Shown here: positions 23,940 through 33,501 of the stretch, one piece after another
Numbering within the stretch: position 1 is the first letter of the stretch
How the letters are laid out: every line of letters begins with the position of its first letter
Assembly (NCBI GenBank): GCA_020637515.1
Contig: JACKKG010000001.1
Location: 2,510,501-2,574,500, forward strand
Direction: 5' to 3'
Length of the DNA: 64,000 bases
Origin: Rhodobacter sp.
Lineage (GTDB): Bacteria > Pseudomonadota > Alphaproteobacteria > Rhodobacterales > Rhodobacteraceae
Position numbers and translations under genes: made by a program
Notes under the pieces: model-generated
Told to the model about the DNA's origin: nothing
Databases searched by the model: none
Seen by the model: the letters and a program-made list of their open reading frames with translations, nothing else

Positions 23940-26053
23940 CCGACCCGCTGGCGCGGTCCTTGTGGCAGGGCGACCTGGCCGACCGGACCGCACCGGGGCG
24001 CGACCTCGCGCGTGCGATCGCCGACGGGCTGGCCTATCCGCTGGCGCTGGCCGGATTGCGCACCCTCGCCCGCCACGGCCTGCCCGACGCAGGGGCCCTG
24101 GCGCAGGCGCGCAGGCGCTGGCCGCAGTCGATCGACCGGGCGCGGATCGCGCTGGACCTGGACGGCGACACCGACACGGCGCTGGACGACCTGGCGCGGA
24201 TCGTGCGGGCGCAGAACCGGCGTCTGTCGGTGCTGGCCCGGGCGCTGTGGGCCCGGGGTCGGTCCGAGGCCGCGCTGGCGGTGTTCGACACCCTCGATCC
24301 TGCGTCGGACACGGCCGAAGACGACCGCGCCACGCAAGGAGAGCTTGCCATCCTGGCCGACGCCCCCGGGCCGCCGGTTCCCGGCCCGCGTGGCATCCGC
24401 CTGTCGTTCCTGGCCGACTGGCGGCGTCAGGGCGGCGCCGTTCTGGCCCGGCGCTACGATCTGGAACGCGCCGGCCTGCCCGCGCATCCGGCGCTCTGGT
24501 CCTGGCTGGTCGAAACCTTCGCTGTCGAGGGCGACCATGCGCGCGCGCGTCACGCCTTGGGCGAATTCGCCGCGCGCTGCCCGGGGGCGGCCGATCTCGA
24601 CCCCCTGCGCATCCGTCTTGCGCTGGATGGCGAAATGCCGATGCGCGCGCGCCGGATTCTCGATGCGATGCCCGATCGCGATGCGCCCTGGCGCTGGGGG
24701 GCCCGCCGCCACGCGCAGCACCTGCGGTGCCTTGCCAACGAGATCGCCGCGAACGACCACCCCGACCATGCCCCCTTGCGCCGTGAAACCGAGGCTGCGC
24801 TGCGGCTTTTTCCGGGGCACGGGGGGCTGCAAGCCCTGCATATGCTGGCGCGCGAACTGACCGAGCCGCGCGCGGCGCTGGCCCGGGCGCTGACCAGCGG
24901 CGAACAGGACGCGCGCGCGCGCGCCGGCACCCTGATCCGCCTGGGCCGCCACGATCTGGCGCTCGAGGTCCTCGACCGCGCGCCCCCCGGCCCACCGGAC
25001 GAGTCCCTGCGCCGGCGCATCCGCCGCGCCGAGGCGCTGTTCGGCCTGGGCGATCTTGGGGCGGCGCGGGACGCGCTGGGGCCCGTGCCGGAAGCCGCCG
25101 CGCCCGCCGCCGACCACGCCTATTGGGCGGCCGAAATCGCCCTGGCGCGCCGCGACCTGATCGCCGCAGAGACGGCCCTAGGCCCGGCGCTGACCGCCTG
25201 CCCCAGCCGCGTGGGACTGATCCTGACCGCAGCGCGCGCGCGCTTTATGGCAGGCGACGCGCCCGGCGCGCAGGCGCTGCTGGCGCGGTTTCGTGCGTTG
25301 AAGACCGAACAGATCGGCCATGCGCCCCCGGATGACCTGCGCGACCGGATCGTGCGGGATGCGCTGTCAGACACCACTGACCCCGCGACTGGCCCCTCGA
25401 CTGGCCCCTCGGTCGCGGGCGCGGCGCGGGCGCTGGCCCTGACGCCGCCCAGCTTCGTGCCGGTGCCGGGCGCGCGCATCCCCCGGCGCATCGCGCATTA
25501 CTGGGAGGGGCCGCGCAGCCCTGCGATCGAGGACGGCCTCGACGCCTGGGCCGAGTTCCCGCAAACCCTGTTCGACGCGCCCGCCGCGCGGCTCTGGCTG
25601 GCCGCCCATGCGCCCGACCTGGGCGGCGCCTTCGACCGGCTGGCCCAGCCCGCGGCGCGCGCCGATCTGTTCCGCGTGGCCTGGATCGCGCACGAGGGCG
25701 GGCTGTTCGCCGACCTGGACGAACGGCCGCGCGCATCGGTCGCGTCCTGGCTCGATGGCGCGCGCGCGGTGCTGGTGATCGAACAGGGCCACGGCACCAT
25801 CGCCAACAATTTCCTGGCCGCGGAACCCGGTCTGGCGCTGTTCACCCAGGCGCGCGAGCGGATCGCGCGGCGCCTCGATCAGGTTGCGACACCCTATCCC
25901 TGGTGGGATTGCGGGCCGGCGCAGATGACGCTGGCGGTCTGGCCGCACCGCGACACCCCCGGGCTGCGGCTGCTGACCCAGCAGGCCTATGATGCGCGCG
26001 TCGCCACCAATCTGCCATATCCGCACAAACGCGGCCCCGGCCATTGGCGTTGA
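23936..26053 (+). CDS. Helical-repeat protein fused to a GT32-like glycosyltransferase domain
   Basis: The 705-residue protein has ~500 residues of Ala/Arg/Leu-rich helical repeats of TPR character (several units of the type ARALW-x-RGRSEAAL-x-VF and ALFGLGDLGAARDAL). From about residue 515 a sugar-transferase domain begins with IPRRIAHYWEG, followed by QPAARADLFRVAWIAHEGGL and the DxD motif FADLDERP (Asp593, Asp595), as in the DXD sugar-binding (Gly_transf_sug, GT32-like) family. The repeats may hold the acceptor or partners. A small tandem repeat (GACTGGCCCCTC twice, about 25386-25415) lies in the linker. Confidence 0.75.
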   Translation: MTDPLARSLWQGDLADRTAPGRDLARAIADGLAYPLALAGLRTLARHGLPDAGALAQARRRWPQSIDRARIALDLDGDTDTALDDLARIVRAQNRRLSVLARALWARGRSEAALAVFDTLDPASDTAEDDRATQGELAILADAPGPPVPGPRGIRLSFLADWRRQGGAVLARRYDLERAGLPAHPALWSWLVETFAVEGDHARARHALGEFAARCPGAADLDPLRIRLALDGEMPMRARRILDAMPDRDAPWRWGARRHAQHLRCLANEIAANDHPDHAPLRRETEAALRLFPGHGGLQALHMLARELTEPRAALARALTSGEQDARARAGTLIRLGRHDLALEVLDRAPPGPPDESLRRRIRRAEALFGLGDLGAARDALGPVPEAAAPAADHAYWAAEIALARRDLIAAETALGPALTACPSRVGLILTAARARFMAGDAPGAQALLARFRALKTEQIGHAPPDDLRDRIVRDALSDTTDPATGPSTGPSVAGAARALALTPPSFVPVPGARIPRRIAHYWEGPRSPAIEDGLDAWAEFPQTLFDAPAARLWLAAHAPDLGGAFDRLAQPAARADLFRVAWIAHEGGLFADLDERPRASVASWLDGARAVLVIEQGHGTIANNFLAAEPGLALFTQARERIARRLDQVATPYPWWDCGPAQMTLAVWPHRDTPGLRLLTQQAYDARVATNLPYPHKRGPGHWR

Positions 26054-26084
26054 CGCCGCCCGGATGCCGTGCACCAATGACGCG

Positions 26085-26720
26085 ATGACGACCCCCGATC
26101 TCTCAGGTGCCTATGCGCTGGACGGCGCCGACGCCTGCCGGCGGCTCTATGCCGACTGGGCAGACAGTTACGATTCCGATTTTGCCGCCGGCATGGATTA
26201 TCGCCTGCCGGCCGAGACCGCGGCCGCCTGGCTGCGCTCGGACCCGCCGCCGGGCCCGGTGCTGGATGTCGGCGCGGGCACCGGGCTTTTGGCGGCGGCG
26301 CTCAGGGGGATGGGCCACCGGGGCGCCATCGACGCGGTGGACCTGTCGGAGGCGATGCTCGACCGGGCGGCGCGCAAGGGTCTCTATCGACGCCTGACCG
26401 CCGCCGACGTGACCCGGCCCCTGCCCTTGCCCGCCGAGTATGCCGGTATCGTCAGCTCGGGCACCTTCACCCATGGCCATGTCGGCCCCGAGGCGCTCGC
26501 CCCGCTGCTGGCCATCGCCCGGCCCGGCGCCGTCTTCGCCCTGTCGGTCAATGCCGCGGTCTGGGAGGCGCTGGGATTTGCCCGGGCGCTTGATGCCCTG
26601 GGGGAACGGATCGGCGGGCTTGACCGCGCCGAGGTGTCGATCTACGGCGAGGCGGCGCGGCGGCGCGACCCCGCCCATGCCGCCGACCATGCCCTGATCG
26701 TGACATTCCGCAAGACATGA
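26085..26720 (+). CDS. SAM-dependent methyltransferase (class I)
   Basis: The 211-residue product (218 if the ATG at 26064 is used; neither start has a clear ribosome site) contains the SAM loop VLDVGAGTGLLAAAL and the second-strand acid in DAVDLSEAMLDRA, then SSGTFTHGHVGPEAL. The family methylates small molecules or proteins; the substrate is not identifiable. It follows the glycosyltransferase fusion by 31 bases and its stop overlaps the psuK start (ATGA), so it could belong to either group. Confidence 0.85.
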   Translation: MTTPDLSGAYALDGADACRRLYADWADSYDSDFAAGMDYRLPAETAAAWLRSDPPPGPVLDVGAGTGLLAAALRGMGHRGAIDAVDLSEAMLDRAARKGLYRRLTAADVTRPLPLPAEYAGIVSSGTFTHGHVGPEALAPLLAIARPGAVFALSVNAAVWEALGFARALDALGERIGGLDRAEVSIYGEAARRRDPAHAADHALIVTFRKT

Positions 26721-27606
26721 CCACGCCTGACATTCTCTGCATCGGCTCGGTCCTTTGGGACATCATCGGCCGCACCCGGGGCGCCTTGCGCAGCAGGGGC
26801 GACGTGGCCGGCCAGATCACGCGCCTGCCCGGCGGCGTGGCGATGAACATCGCGATGACGCTGGCCCGGTTCGGGATGCGGCCCGCCGTGCTGACGGCGA
26901 TCGGCCGCGATGCCGAGGGGCGCGAACTGATCGAGGCCGTGCGCCACCTGGGCGTGATCCCCGATTTCGCCCTGCGGACCGATCGGCCCACGGATCGCTA
27001 CATGGCGATCGAGGACGCGGGCGGGTTGGTCGCCGCAATTGCCGACGCGCACACGCTGGAAGCCTGCGACGACGCGATCCTGGCGCCCCTGACCGACGGC
27101 CGCCTGGGCCGACCCGGGGCGCCCTGGCGCGGGCCCATCGCGCTGGATGGCAACCTGACGGCGGACCTGTTGGGCCGCATCGCCGGCGCACCCGCCTTTG
27201 ACGGGGCCGATCTGCGCGTCGCCCCCGCCAGCCCCGGCAAGGCCGAACGCCTGCTGCCCCTGCTGGCGCATCCCGGCACCGTGCTTTACGTGAATCGGCA
27301 AGAGGCCAGCCTGCTCACCGGCCGGGACCATTCCGACAGTCGCGCCGCCGCCGAGGCGCTGGTCGCCGCCGGTGCGCCGCGCGCGCTGGTCACCGATGGC
27401 GCCCGCGACGCCTCGGACGCCCGACTCGACGCGCCGACCCTGACCGTCGCCGCCCATCCCGTGCAGGCCCGCCGCGTCACCGGGGCCGGCGACACGTTCA
27501 TGGCCGCGCATCTCTTTGCCGAAACCCGCGGCGCCACCCGGCCCGAGGCCCTGACCCGTGCCCAGGCCGCCGCCGCCGCCTATGTGGCCCAAGACGAGGG
27601 AACGCC

Positions 27607-27610
<4 letters not shown>
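26717..27610 (+). CDS. psuK: Pseudouridine kinase (PfkB family)
   Basis: A 297-residue PfkB/ribokinase-fold kinase starting MTTPDILCIGSVLWDIIG. It has the N-terminal sugar-kinase pattern PGGVAMNIAMTLARFG and the C-terminal signature RRVTGAGDTFMAAHL with the catalytic aspartate in GAGD. Such kinases phosphorylate nucleosides or sugars. The four-base overlap with psuG makes pseudouridine the likely substrate: the kinase gives pseudouridine 5'-phosphate, which PsuG cleaves. A general ribose-type kinase cannot be excluded by sequence alone. Confidence 0.85.
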
Positions 27611-28515
<905 letters not shown>

Positions 28516-28645
28516 CATTCCTTTGCGCCCGTCGCGCTGATTTGCCTGACATTTCTTCGACCGGATTTCCCCGCCGCGCCCCTTGCGCGCGGGACCCGTC
28601 TTGCCCATATCCCTCAGGCCCTGCGCCCTTTGGACCCGTGACATC

Positions 28646-29362
28646 ATGACCCATAGTCCACGCCCGCCACGCCGGGGGTTGCTCGCCGGCCTGCGGGCCT
28701 CGTTCCTGACGGGGCTGGTCATCGTCGCTCCGGCGGTGTTGACGATCTGGCTGATCACCACGGTCGTTGAATTCGTGGACAGCCGGGTCATGCCGCTGAT
28801 CCCCGAAGGGTTCGTCCAGCGGTTCCTGCCCGAAGGCTACACGCGCCTCGATATCCTGAACCTGCCCGGGATCGGCCTGATCATCGCGCTGGTTTTCACG
28901 CTGCTGGTCGGTTGGCTGGCCAAGGGCTACATCGGCCGCAGCCTGATCCAGTGGGGCGAGGACCTGGTGGCCCGGATGCCGGTCGTGCGGTCGATCTACA
29001 ACGGGCTGAAACAGATCGCGGAAACGGTGTTCTCGACCTCGAGCACCTCGTTCAGCAAGGCCTGCCTTGTGGAATACCCGCGTCCGGGCCTGTGGGCGGT
29101 CGCCTTTGTCTCGACCGAGACCAAGGGCGAGATCGCGCGCAAGCTGACCGAGGCCAGCGGCGAGGACCGGTTGATCTCGGTTTTCCTGCCGACCACGCCC
29201 AACCCGACCTCGGGGTTCTTGCTGTTCGTGCCGGAATCGACGGTCATTACCCTGGACATGTCGATCGAGGACGCCGCCAAACTGATCATTTCGGCCGGGC
29301 TGGTCTCGCCCGATCCCGATCGGCCGGGCCAGGTGCGCGGCGGCAAGCGGCGGCGCGACTAG
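28646..29362 (+). CDS. DUF502 membrane protein
   Basis: A 238-residue protein with two N-terminal membrane helices (about 19-41 and 73-95: LTGLVIVAPAVLTIWLI and GIGLIIALVFTLLVGWL). It follows the DUF502 pattern IPLVRSIYNGLKQI (here MPVVRSIYNGLKQIAETVF), VAFVSTETKGE and VFLPTTPNPTSGFLLFVP. The soluble part probably faces the cytosol. Role unknown across bacteria and chloroplasts; a plant relative (COV) is linked to vascular patterning. It overlaps the convergent patatin gene by four bases at the 3' ends. Confidence 0.88.
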   Translation: MTHSPRPPRRGLLAGLRASFLTGLVIVAPAVLTIWLITTVVEFVDSRVMPLIPEGFVQRFLPEGYTRLDILNLPGIGLIIALVFTLLVGWLAKGYIGRSLIQWGEDLVARMPVVRSIYNGLKQIAETVFSTSSTSFSKACLVEYPRPGLWAVAFVSTETKGEIARKLTEASGEDRLISVFLPTTPNPTSGFLLFVPESTVITLDMSIEDAAKLIISAGLVSPDPDRPGQVRGGKRRRD

Positions 29363-30387
29363 TCGAACATCGCCACCAGATCGACCGTCGCGCGCTTGTT
29401 CAGGTCCTTGGCATGGGCCGCCAGGAAGCGGTCGGCGGCCTTGCGCCCGGCCTCGAACAGCCGATCCAGCAGCAGGGGCGTCGGCGCGATCTTGGTGCGC
29501 ACCGAAAGGCTGCGCATCAGCGGCTCGTCGTCGATGAGATGCACCAGAACGTCCTTCATCGCGCCCTTTTGCACCGCCCCCTGGGCGATCAGACGCTTGA
29601 CGAAGGCGATCGCCCTGAGATCGCGCAAGAGCGCGGCGTTGAAGCTGATCTCGTTGATACGGTTCAGGATTTCCTGCACGTTGTCCGGCACTTCGGGGCG
29701 AAAGAGCGGGTTCAGCGAGACGATCACCACGTCGTCCGGCAGGCCCGGATCATACAGCGGATGCAGCGCCGGATTGGCCGAATAGCCGCCGTCCCAATAG
29801 TGCTGGCCGTCGATCTCGACCGCCTTGAAAAAGGTCGGCAGGCAGGCCGAGGCGAGGATTGCCTCATGCGTGACCTCGGCGTCGCCAAAGACGCGCACCT
29901 TGCCGGTGTGCACATTGGTCGCCGCCACGAAAAGCCGCGGTCCGGCGTGCGCGTGCACCTCGTCGATCTTGAGCGCGCGCACGGCGGGCTCCAACGGGTT
30001 CGACCACAGCGGGCCCCAGTCATAGGGGCTGACCATCTGCGCGGCCAGTTCGGCGGGCGACACCGGCATGAAGCTTTCGGCGACCGAAGCGGCGTATTCC
30101 GCGCCCGCCATGAAGGGCTTGAACCAGTCGATGCCGGGCACGTCGTTGAATTCGAACGCGCCGACGCGCTCCCACAGGGCGCGCAGCGCCGCGCGCGCGC
30201 CGTCACGCCCGCCGGTCGCCATGCCCGCCTTGAAGGCCGCGCCGTTCAGCGCCCCGGCCGAGGTGCCCGAGATCGCCGCGATCTCGAGCCAATCGTCATC
30301 CAGCAGGCGGTCCAGCACGCCCCAGGTGAAGGCGCCATGCGCGCCCCCACCCTGAAGCGCCAGGTTGATGCGTTTGCGGGTCCTCAC
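29359..30387 (-). CDS. Patatin-like phospholipase/esterase paired with bdhA
   Basis: GTG start at 30387 overlapping the bdhA stop (GTGA), giving 342 residues. Patatin motifs are complete: oxyanion loop LQGGGAHGAF, nucleophile elbow GTSAG, and the dyad aspartate in WDGGYSANP. These serine hydrolases cleave acyl esters. The tight coupling to a 3-hydroxybutyrate dehydrogenase repeats the bdhA-patD arrangement known in Legionella and others, suggesting a role in polyhydroxybutyrate or storage-lipid turnover. No signal peptide is visible in the chosen start, so it is probably intracellular. Confidence 0.88.
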   Translation of the reverse strand: MRTRKRINLALQGGGAHGAFTWGVLDRLLDDDWLEIAAISGTSAGALNGAAFKAGMATGGRDGARAALRALWERVGAFEFNDVPGIDWFKPFMAGAEYAASVAESFMPVSPAELAAQMVSPYDWGPLWSNPLEPAVRALKIDEVHAHAGPRLFVAATNVHTGKVRVFGDAEVTHEAILASACLPTFFKAVEIDGQHYWDGGYSANPALHPLYDPGLPDDVVIVSLNPLFRPEVPDNVQEILNRINEISFNAALLRDLRAIAFVKRLIAQGAVQKGAMKDVLVHLIDDEPLMRSLSVRTKIAPTPLLLDRLFEAGRKAADRFLAAHAKDLNKRATVDLVAMFD

Positions 30388-31163
30388 GCGGCGGTCCAGC
30401 CACCATCCACCGACAGGGTCGTGCCGGTGATCTGCGCCGCCGCGGCCGAACACAGGAAGACCGCGGTGCCGCCGATTTCCTCGACCGTGGCGAACTGGCG
30501 CGAGGGCTGGCGGTCCAGCATGACCTCGCGGATGACCGTCTCGCGGTCCATGTTGTGCGTCTTCATCTGATCGGGGATCTGGGCTTCGACCAGCGGTGTC
30601 AGCACATAGCCCGGACAGATCGCGTTCGCGGTGATCCCCTTGCCGGCGGCTTCCAGAGCGGTCACCTTGGTCAGGCCGACGATGCCGTGCTTGGCCGCGA
30701 CATAGGCCGATTTGAACGGCGAGGCCCTGAGCCCGTGCGCCGAGGCGATGTTGACGATCCGTCCCCAGCCCTTGTCATACATGCCCGGCAGCGCGGCCGC
30801 GGTGGTGTGAAAGGCCGAGCTCAGGTTGATCGCGAGGATCGCGTTCCACTTGTCGATCGGGAATTCCTCGATCCGGGCGACGTGCTGGATGCCGGCGTTG
30901 TTCACCAGGATGTCGCATCCCCCGGCCTGCTCCACCAGCGCGCGGCAGTCCTCGGGTTTGGACATGTCGGCCTTGATGTAGCGCACGGTCGTGCCGTGGC
31001 GCCGGGCCAGGTCCTGCGCCAGCGCGTGATCCTCGTCGCGGTCGGTAAAGGAATTCAGCACGACCTCGGCGCCGGCGGCGGCCAGGGCCTCGGCGGTGCC
31101 CAGCCCGATGCCCGAGTTCGATCCCGTGACGATCGCGCGGCGGCCCGTGAGCGGCTTGTCCAT
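30384..31163 (-). CDS. bdhA: 3-hydroxybutyrate dehydrogenase
   Basis: A 259-residue short-chain dehydrogenase: NAD site VTGSNSGIGLG, NNAGIQH, and catalytic Ser-Tyr-Lys in NIASAHGL and YVAAKHG. The phrase VNNAGIQHVARIEEFP and the ending GTTLSVDGGWTA are typical of BdhA. It interconverts 3-hydroxybutyrate and acetoacetate in polyhydroxybutyrate breakdown. AGGAGAG precedes the start. The patatin gene follows with a GTGA overlap. Upstream lies a terminator of a candidate small RNA transcribed in the same direction. Confidence 0.95.
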   Translation of the reverse strand: MDKPLTGRRAIVTGSNSGIGLGTAEALAAAGAEVVLNSFTDRDEDHALAQDLARRHGTTVRYIKADMSKPEDCRALVEQAGGCDILVNNAGIQHVARIEEFPIDKWNAILAINLSSAFHTTAAALPGMYDKGWGRIVNIASAHGLRASPFKSAYVAAKHGIVGLTKVTALEAAGKGITANAICPGYVLTPLVEAQIPDQMKTHNMDRETVIREVMLDRQPSRQFATVEEIGGTAVFLCSAAAAQITGTTLSVDGGWTAA

Positions 31164-31293
31164 CTGACTCTCCTGTCGATGTTGGTTCGCATGCGCAGCA
31201 TACGCGCCGCACCCGCGCAGGCCAGAGCGAATTCGGGCGAGCGACTACACGTTAGCGGGAACAATTCGGCCCGACCCAGACACCGCGCGGCGT

Positions 31294-31368
31294 AAAAAAA
31301 ACGCCCGCACAAGGCGGGCGTCAGTCGTTGAGGCAGGTTTCATACAGGCAAGAAACCTATCGAGCAGT
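31294..31368 (-). ncRNA. Candidate small RNA with its own promoter and terminator
   Basis: On the minus strand, TTGGAG (31403-31398) and TATAAG (31380-31375) are spaced 17 bases apart. About seven bases later a ~75-base transcript would begin. It contains a stem AGGTTTC/GAAACCT (arms 31352-31358 and 31335-31341, ten-base loop) and ends in a rho-independent terminator: ACGCCCGC/GCGGGCGT (31314-31321 and 31301-31308, five-base loop) followed by eight Ts. No credible open frame lies within it, and no annotated gene needs this terminator. Boundaries are inferred from promoter and terminator. Confidence 0.55.
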
Positions 31369-31479
31369 GAGTTACTTATAGCCAATCCTTGAGACGACTC
31401 CAAGCTTAAAGTTTACAGCCAGCCGCCCCCCCTGTAGGCAGGTCGCGAACGCCAACGGCCTCGGGGGATCGTTTCGACC

Positions 31480-33315
31480 ATGCGCAGAAATCACCGCTTT
31501 CACCCATGGATTGTTTCCGTTCTGACCCTTGCCGCGCTGGTATTCGTCCCCTCGACCAGCCCCGCGCAGGACCTGCCGACGCATGGCATCGCTATGTATG
31601 GCGACCCGGCCCTGCCACCAGATTTCGCGTTCCTGCCCTATGCGAACCCCGATGCACCCCAGGGCGGGCGAATCGTTTTCGCGGAAATCGGCGGGTTTGA
31701 TTCGCTCAATCCCTTCATCCTGCGCGGATCGGCGCCCTGGGGCGTCAACCTGCTGACGGTTCAATCGCTTCTGGGTCGCAGTTACGACGAGCCGTTTACC
31801 CTGTATGGCGTTCTGGCCGAGTCCGTCGAGACCGATTCGGACCGCGATTTCGTCACCTTCACGTTACGCGACGAGGCCCGATTCTCGGATGGAAGCCCCG
31901 TCACGGTGGCCGATGTGCTCTGGTCCTTCGAGACGCTGGGCACCCAGGGGCACCCCCGCTACCGCACCGCCTGGGACAAGATCGCCGCGATCGAACAGGT
32001 CGGGCCGCGGTCGATCCGCGTCACCTTTACCGAACCCGACCGCGAGTTGCCGCTGATCCTGGGCCTGCGCCCGATCCTGCAACGGTCTCAATTCGACGTG
32101 AGCGCGGGTGGGCGGGAATTCGCCGAGTCCGGGCTGACCCCGGTGATCGGCTCGGGCCCCTATGAGGTGGCCGAGGTCGATCCGGGGCGTTCGATCACCT
32201 TTCGGCGGGTCGCCAACTGGTGGGGCAACGACCTGCCCTTTTTTCGCGGCCAGAACAATCTCGACGAAATCCGCTATGAATACTACAGCGACGCCTCGGT
32301 CGCGTTCGAGGCCTTCAAGAGCGGTCTCATCAGCGTGTGGCGCGAGCCGAACGCCGCCCGCTGGGCCGACAGCTACGATTTCCCCGCCGTGACCGATGGC
32401 CGCGTGCGCCGGGTCGATATCCCACACCAGCGCCCCTCGGGGATGTCGGGGTTCGTGTTCAACACCCGCCGGCCGCAATTCGCGGATTGGCGGGTGCGCG
32501 AGGCGCTGATCCTGGCCTTTGATTTCGAACGCATCAACACCACCGTCACCGGCGGCGCCGAGCCGCGCATCGCCTCCTATTTCGGGAACTCGGTTCTCGG
32601 GATGCGGCCCGGCCCGGCCGAGGGGCGCGTGCGGGCGCTGCTGTCGCCCTTTGCCGATGACCTGCCCCCCGGCGCGTTGGACGGCTACGCGCTGCCCGTC
32701 AGCGATGGCCGCGCCAACCGGCGCAACCTGCGCGCGGCGACGCGGCTGCTGGACCAGGCGGGATGGCGGCCCGATGCCGAGGGCGTGCTGCGCAATGCGG
32801 CCGGCGATGCGTTCCGCTTCGAAATCCTTCTGATGCAGGGGCAGACCGACTATCAGACCATCGCCAGCGCCTATGTCGAATCCCTGCAAACCCTGGGGAT
32901 CGCGGCGCGTGTGACGGTGATCGACCCGGCGCAATACGTCCAGCGCACCAATGGCTACGACTTCGACATGACCTATCTTCTGCGCCTGATGTCCTTGAGC
33001 CCGGGCAACGAACAGACGCTGTATTGGGGCGCAAACGGCGTCAGCGATCCGGGCACCCGCAACTGGGCCGGGGTTCACGACCCCGCGGTCGAGGCGATGA
33101 TCTCCACCATGCTGGGGTCGCGGACCGAGGCGGATTTCACCGCCGCGGTGCGCGCGCTCGACCGGGTGCTGATGGCCGGGCGCTATGTCATCCCCTTCTG
33201 GTATGCGCCCGTCAGCCGATTGGCGGTGGCCCAAGGGTTGCATTATCCCGCAACCTTGCCCATATATGGTGACTGGACCGGCTTCCTGCCCGAAGTATGG
33301 TGGTTTCAGGAATGA
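31480..33315 (+). CDS. Periplasmic oligopeptide-type solute-binding protein (SBP family 5)
   Basis: The 611-residue protein has a signal peptide (about 1-30, WIVSVLTLAALVFVPS, cleavage near SPAQ). It fits the DppA/OppA/YejA group: HGIAMYGDPALPPDF, FDSLNPF, LRDEARFSDGSPVTVADVLWSFE, and GSGPYEV. YejA-like members import microcin C-type peptides or murein peptides. No permease or ATPase gene is next to it, so it must share a transporter encoded elsewhere or act as a sensor. A four-base overlap couples it to the entericidin-like gene. Confidence 0.88.
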   Translation: MRRNHRFHPWIVSVLTLAALVFVPSTSPAQDLPTHGIAMYGDPALPPDFAFLPYANPDAPQGGRIVFAEIGGFDSLNPFILRGSAPWGVNLLTVQSLLGRSYDEPFTLYGVLAESVETDSDRDFVTFTLRDEARFSDGSPVTVADVLWSFETLGTQGHPRYRTAWDKIAAIEQVGPRSIRVTFTEPDRELPLILGLRPILQRSQFDVSAGGREFAESGLTPVIGSGPYEVAEVDPGRSITFRRVANWWGNDLPFFRGQNNLDEIRYEYYSDASVAFEAFKSGLISVWREPNAARWADSYDFPAVTDGRVRRVDIPHQRPSGMSGFVFNTRRPQFADWRVREALILAFDFERINTTVTGGAEPRIASYFGNSVLGMRPGPAEGRVRALLSPFADDLPPGALDGYALPVSDGRANRRNLRAATRLLDQAGWRPDAEGVLRNAAGDAFRFEILLMQGQTDYQTIASAYVESLQTLGIAARVTVIDPAQYVQRTNGYDFDMTYLLRLMSLSPGNEQTLYWGANGVSDPGTRNWAGVHDPAVEAMISTMLGSRTEADFTAAVRALDRVLMAGRYVIPFWYAPVSRLAVAQGLHYPATLPIYGDWTGFLPEVWWFQE

Positions 33316-33440
33316 ACTCAAAACTCGTGCTTGCCCTTGCGCTGATGCTGGCCACACTGGCCGGCTGCAACACCGTCGAAGGGATCGGCCGCGACATCTC
33401 GGGCGGCGCCAACGCGGTGCGGGGGTGGTTCAGCCACTGA
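33312..33440 (+). CDS. Entericidin-like small lipoprotein
   Basis: A 42-residue protein overlapping the SBP stop by four bases (ATGA). A signal segment LVLALALMLATLAGC ends in a lipobox with Cys19, followed by NTVEGIGRDISGGANAV, the entericidin A/B signature. Entericidins are small lipid-anchored peptides linked in E. coli to stress and programmed lysis; in alphaproteobacteria their function is mostly untested. Coupling to a peptide-binding protein is unusual. Confidence 0.8.
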   Translation: MNSKLVLALALMLATLAGCNTVEGIGRDISGGANAVRGWFSH

Positions 33441-33501
33441 CCCCGACCCCGGCGCGCGCCCGGTCGTGTGTCTGTCGGGCCGGTGTCGCCGGGTCTGGCG
33501 C

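Noticed and set aside
25386..25415. Short tandem repeat (GACTGGCCCCTC) considered as a CRISPR-like or phase-variable repeat
   Set aside because: Only two or so units, a multiple of three, inside a linker of a coding gene; too few for either interpretation.
33312..33440. Considered as a continuation of the SBP gene
   Set aside because: The SBP ends in a stop at 33315; the small frame has its own ATG and lipobox.
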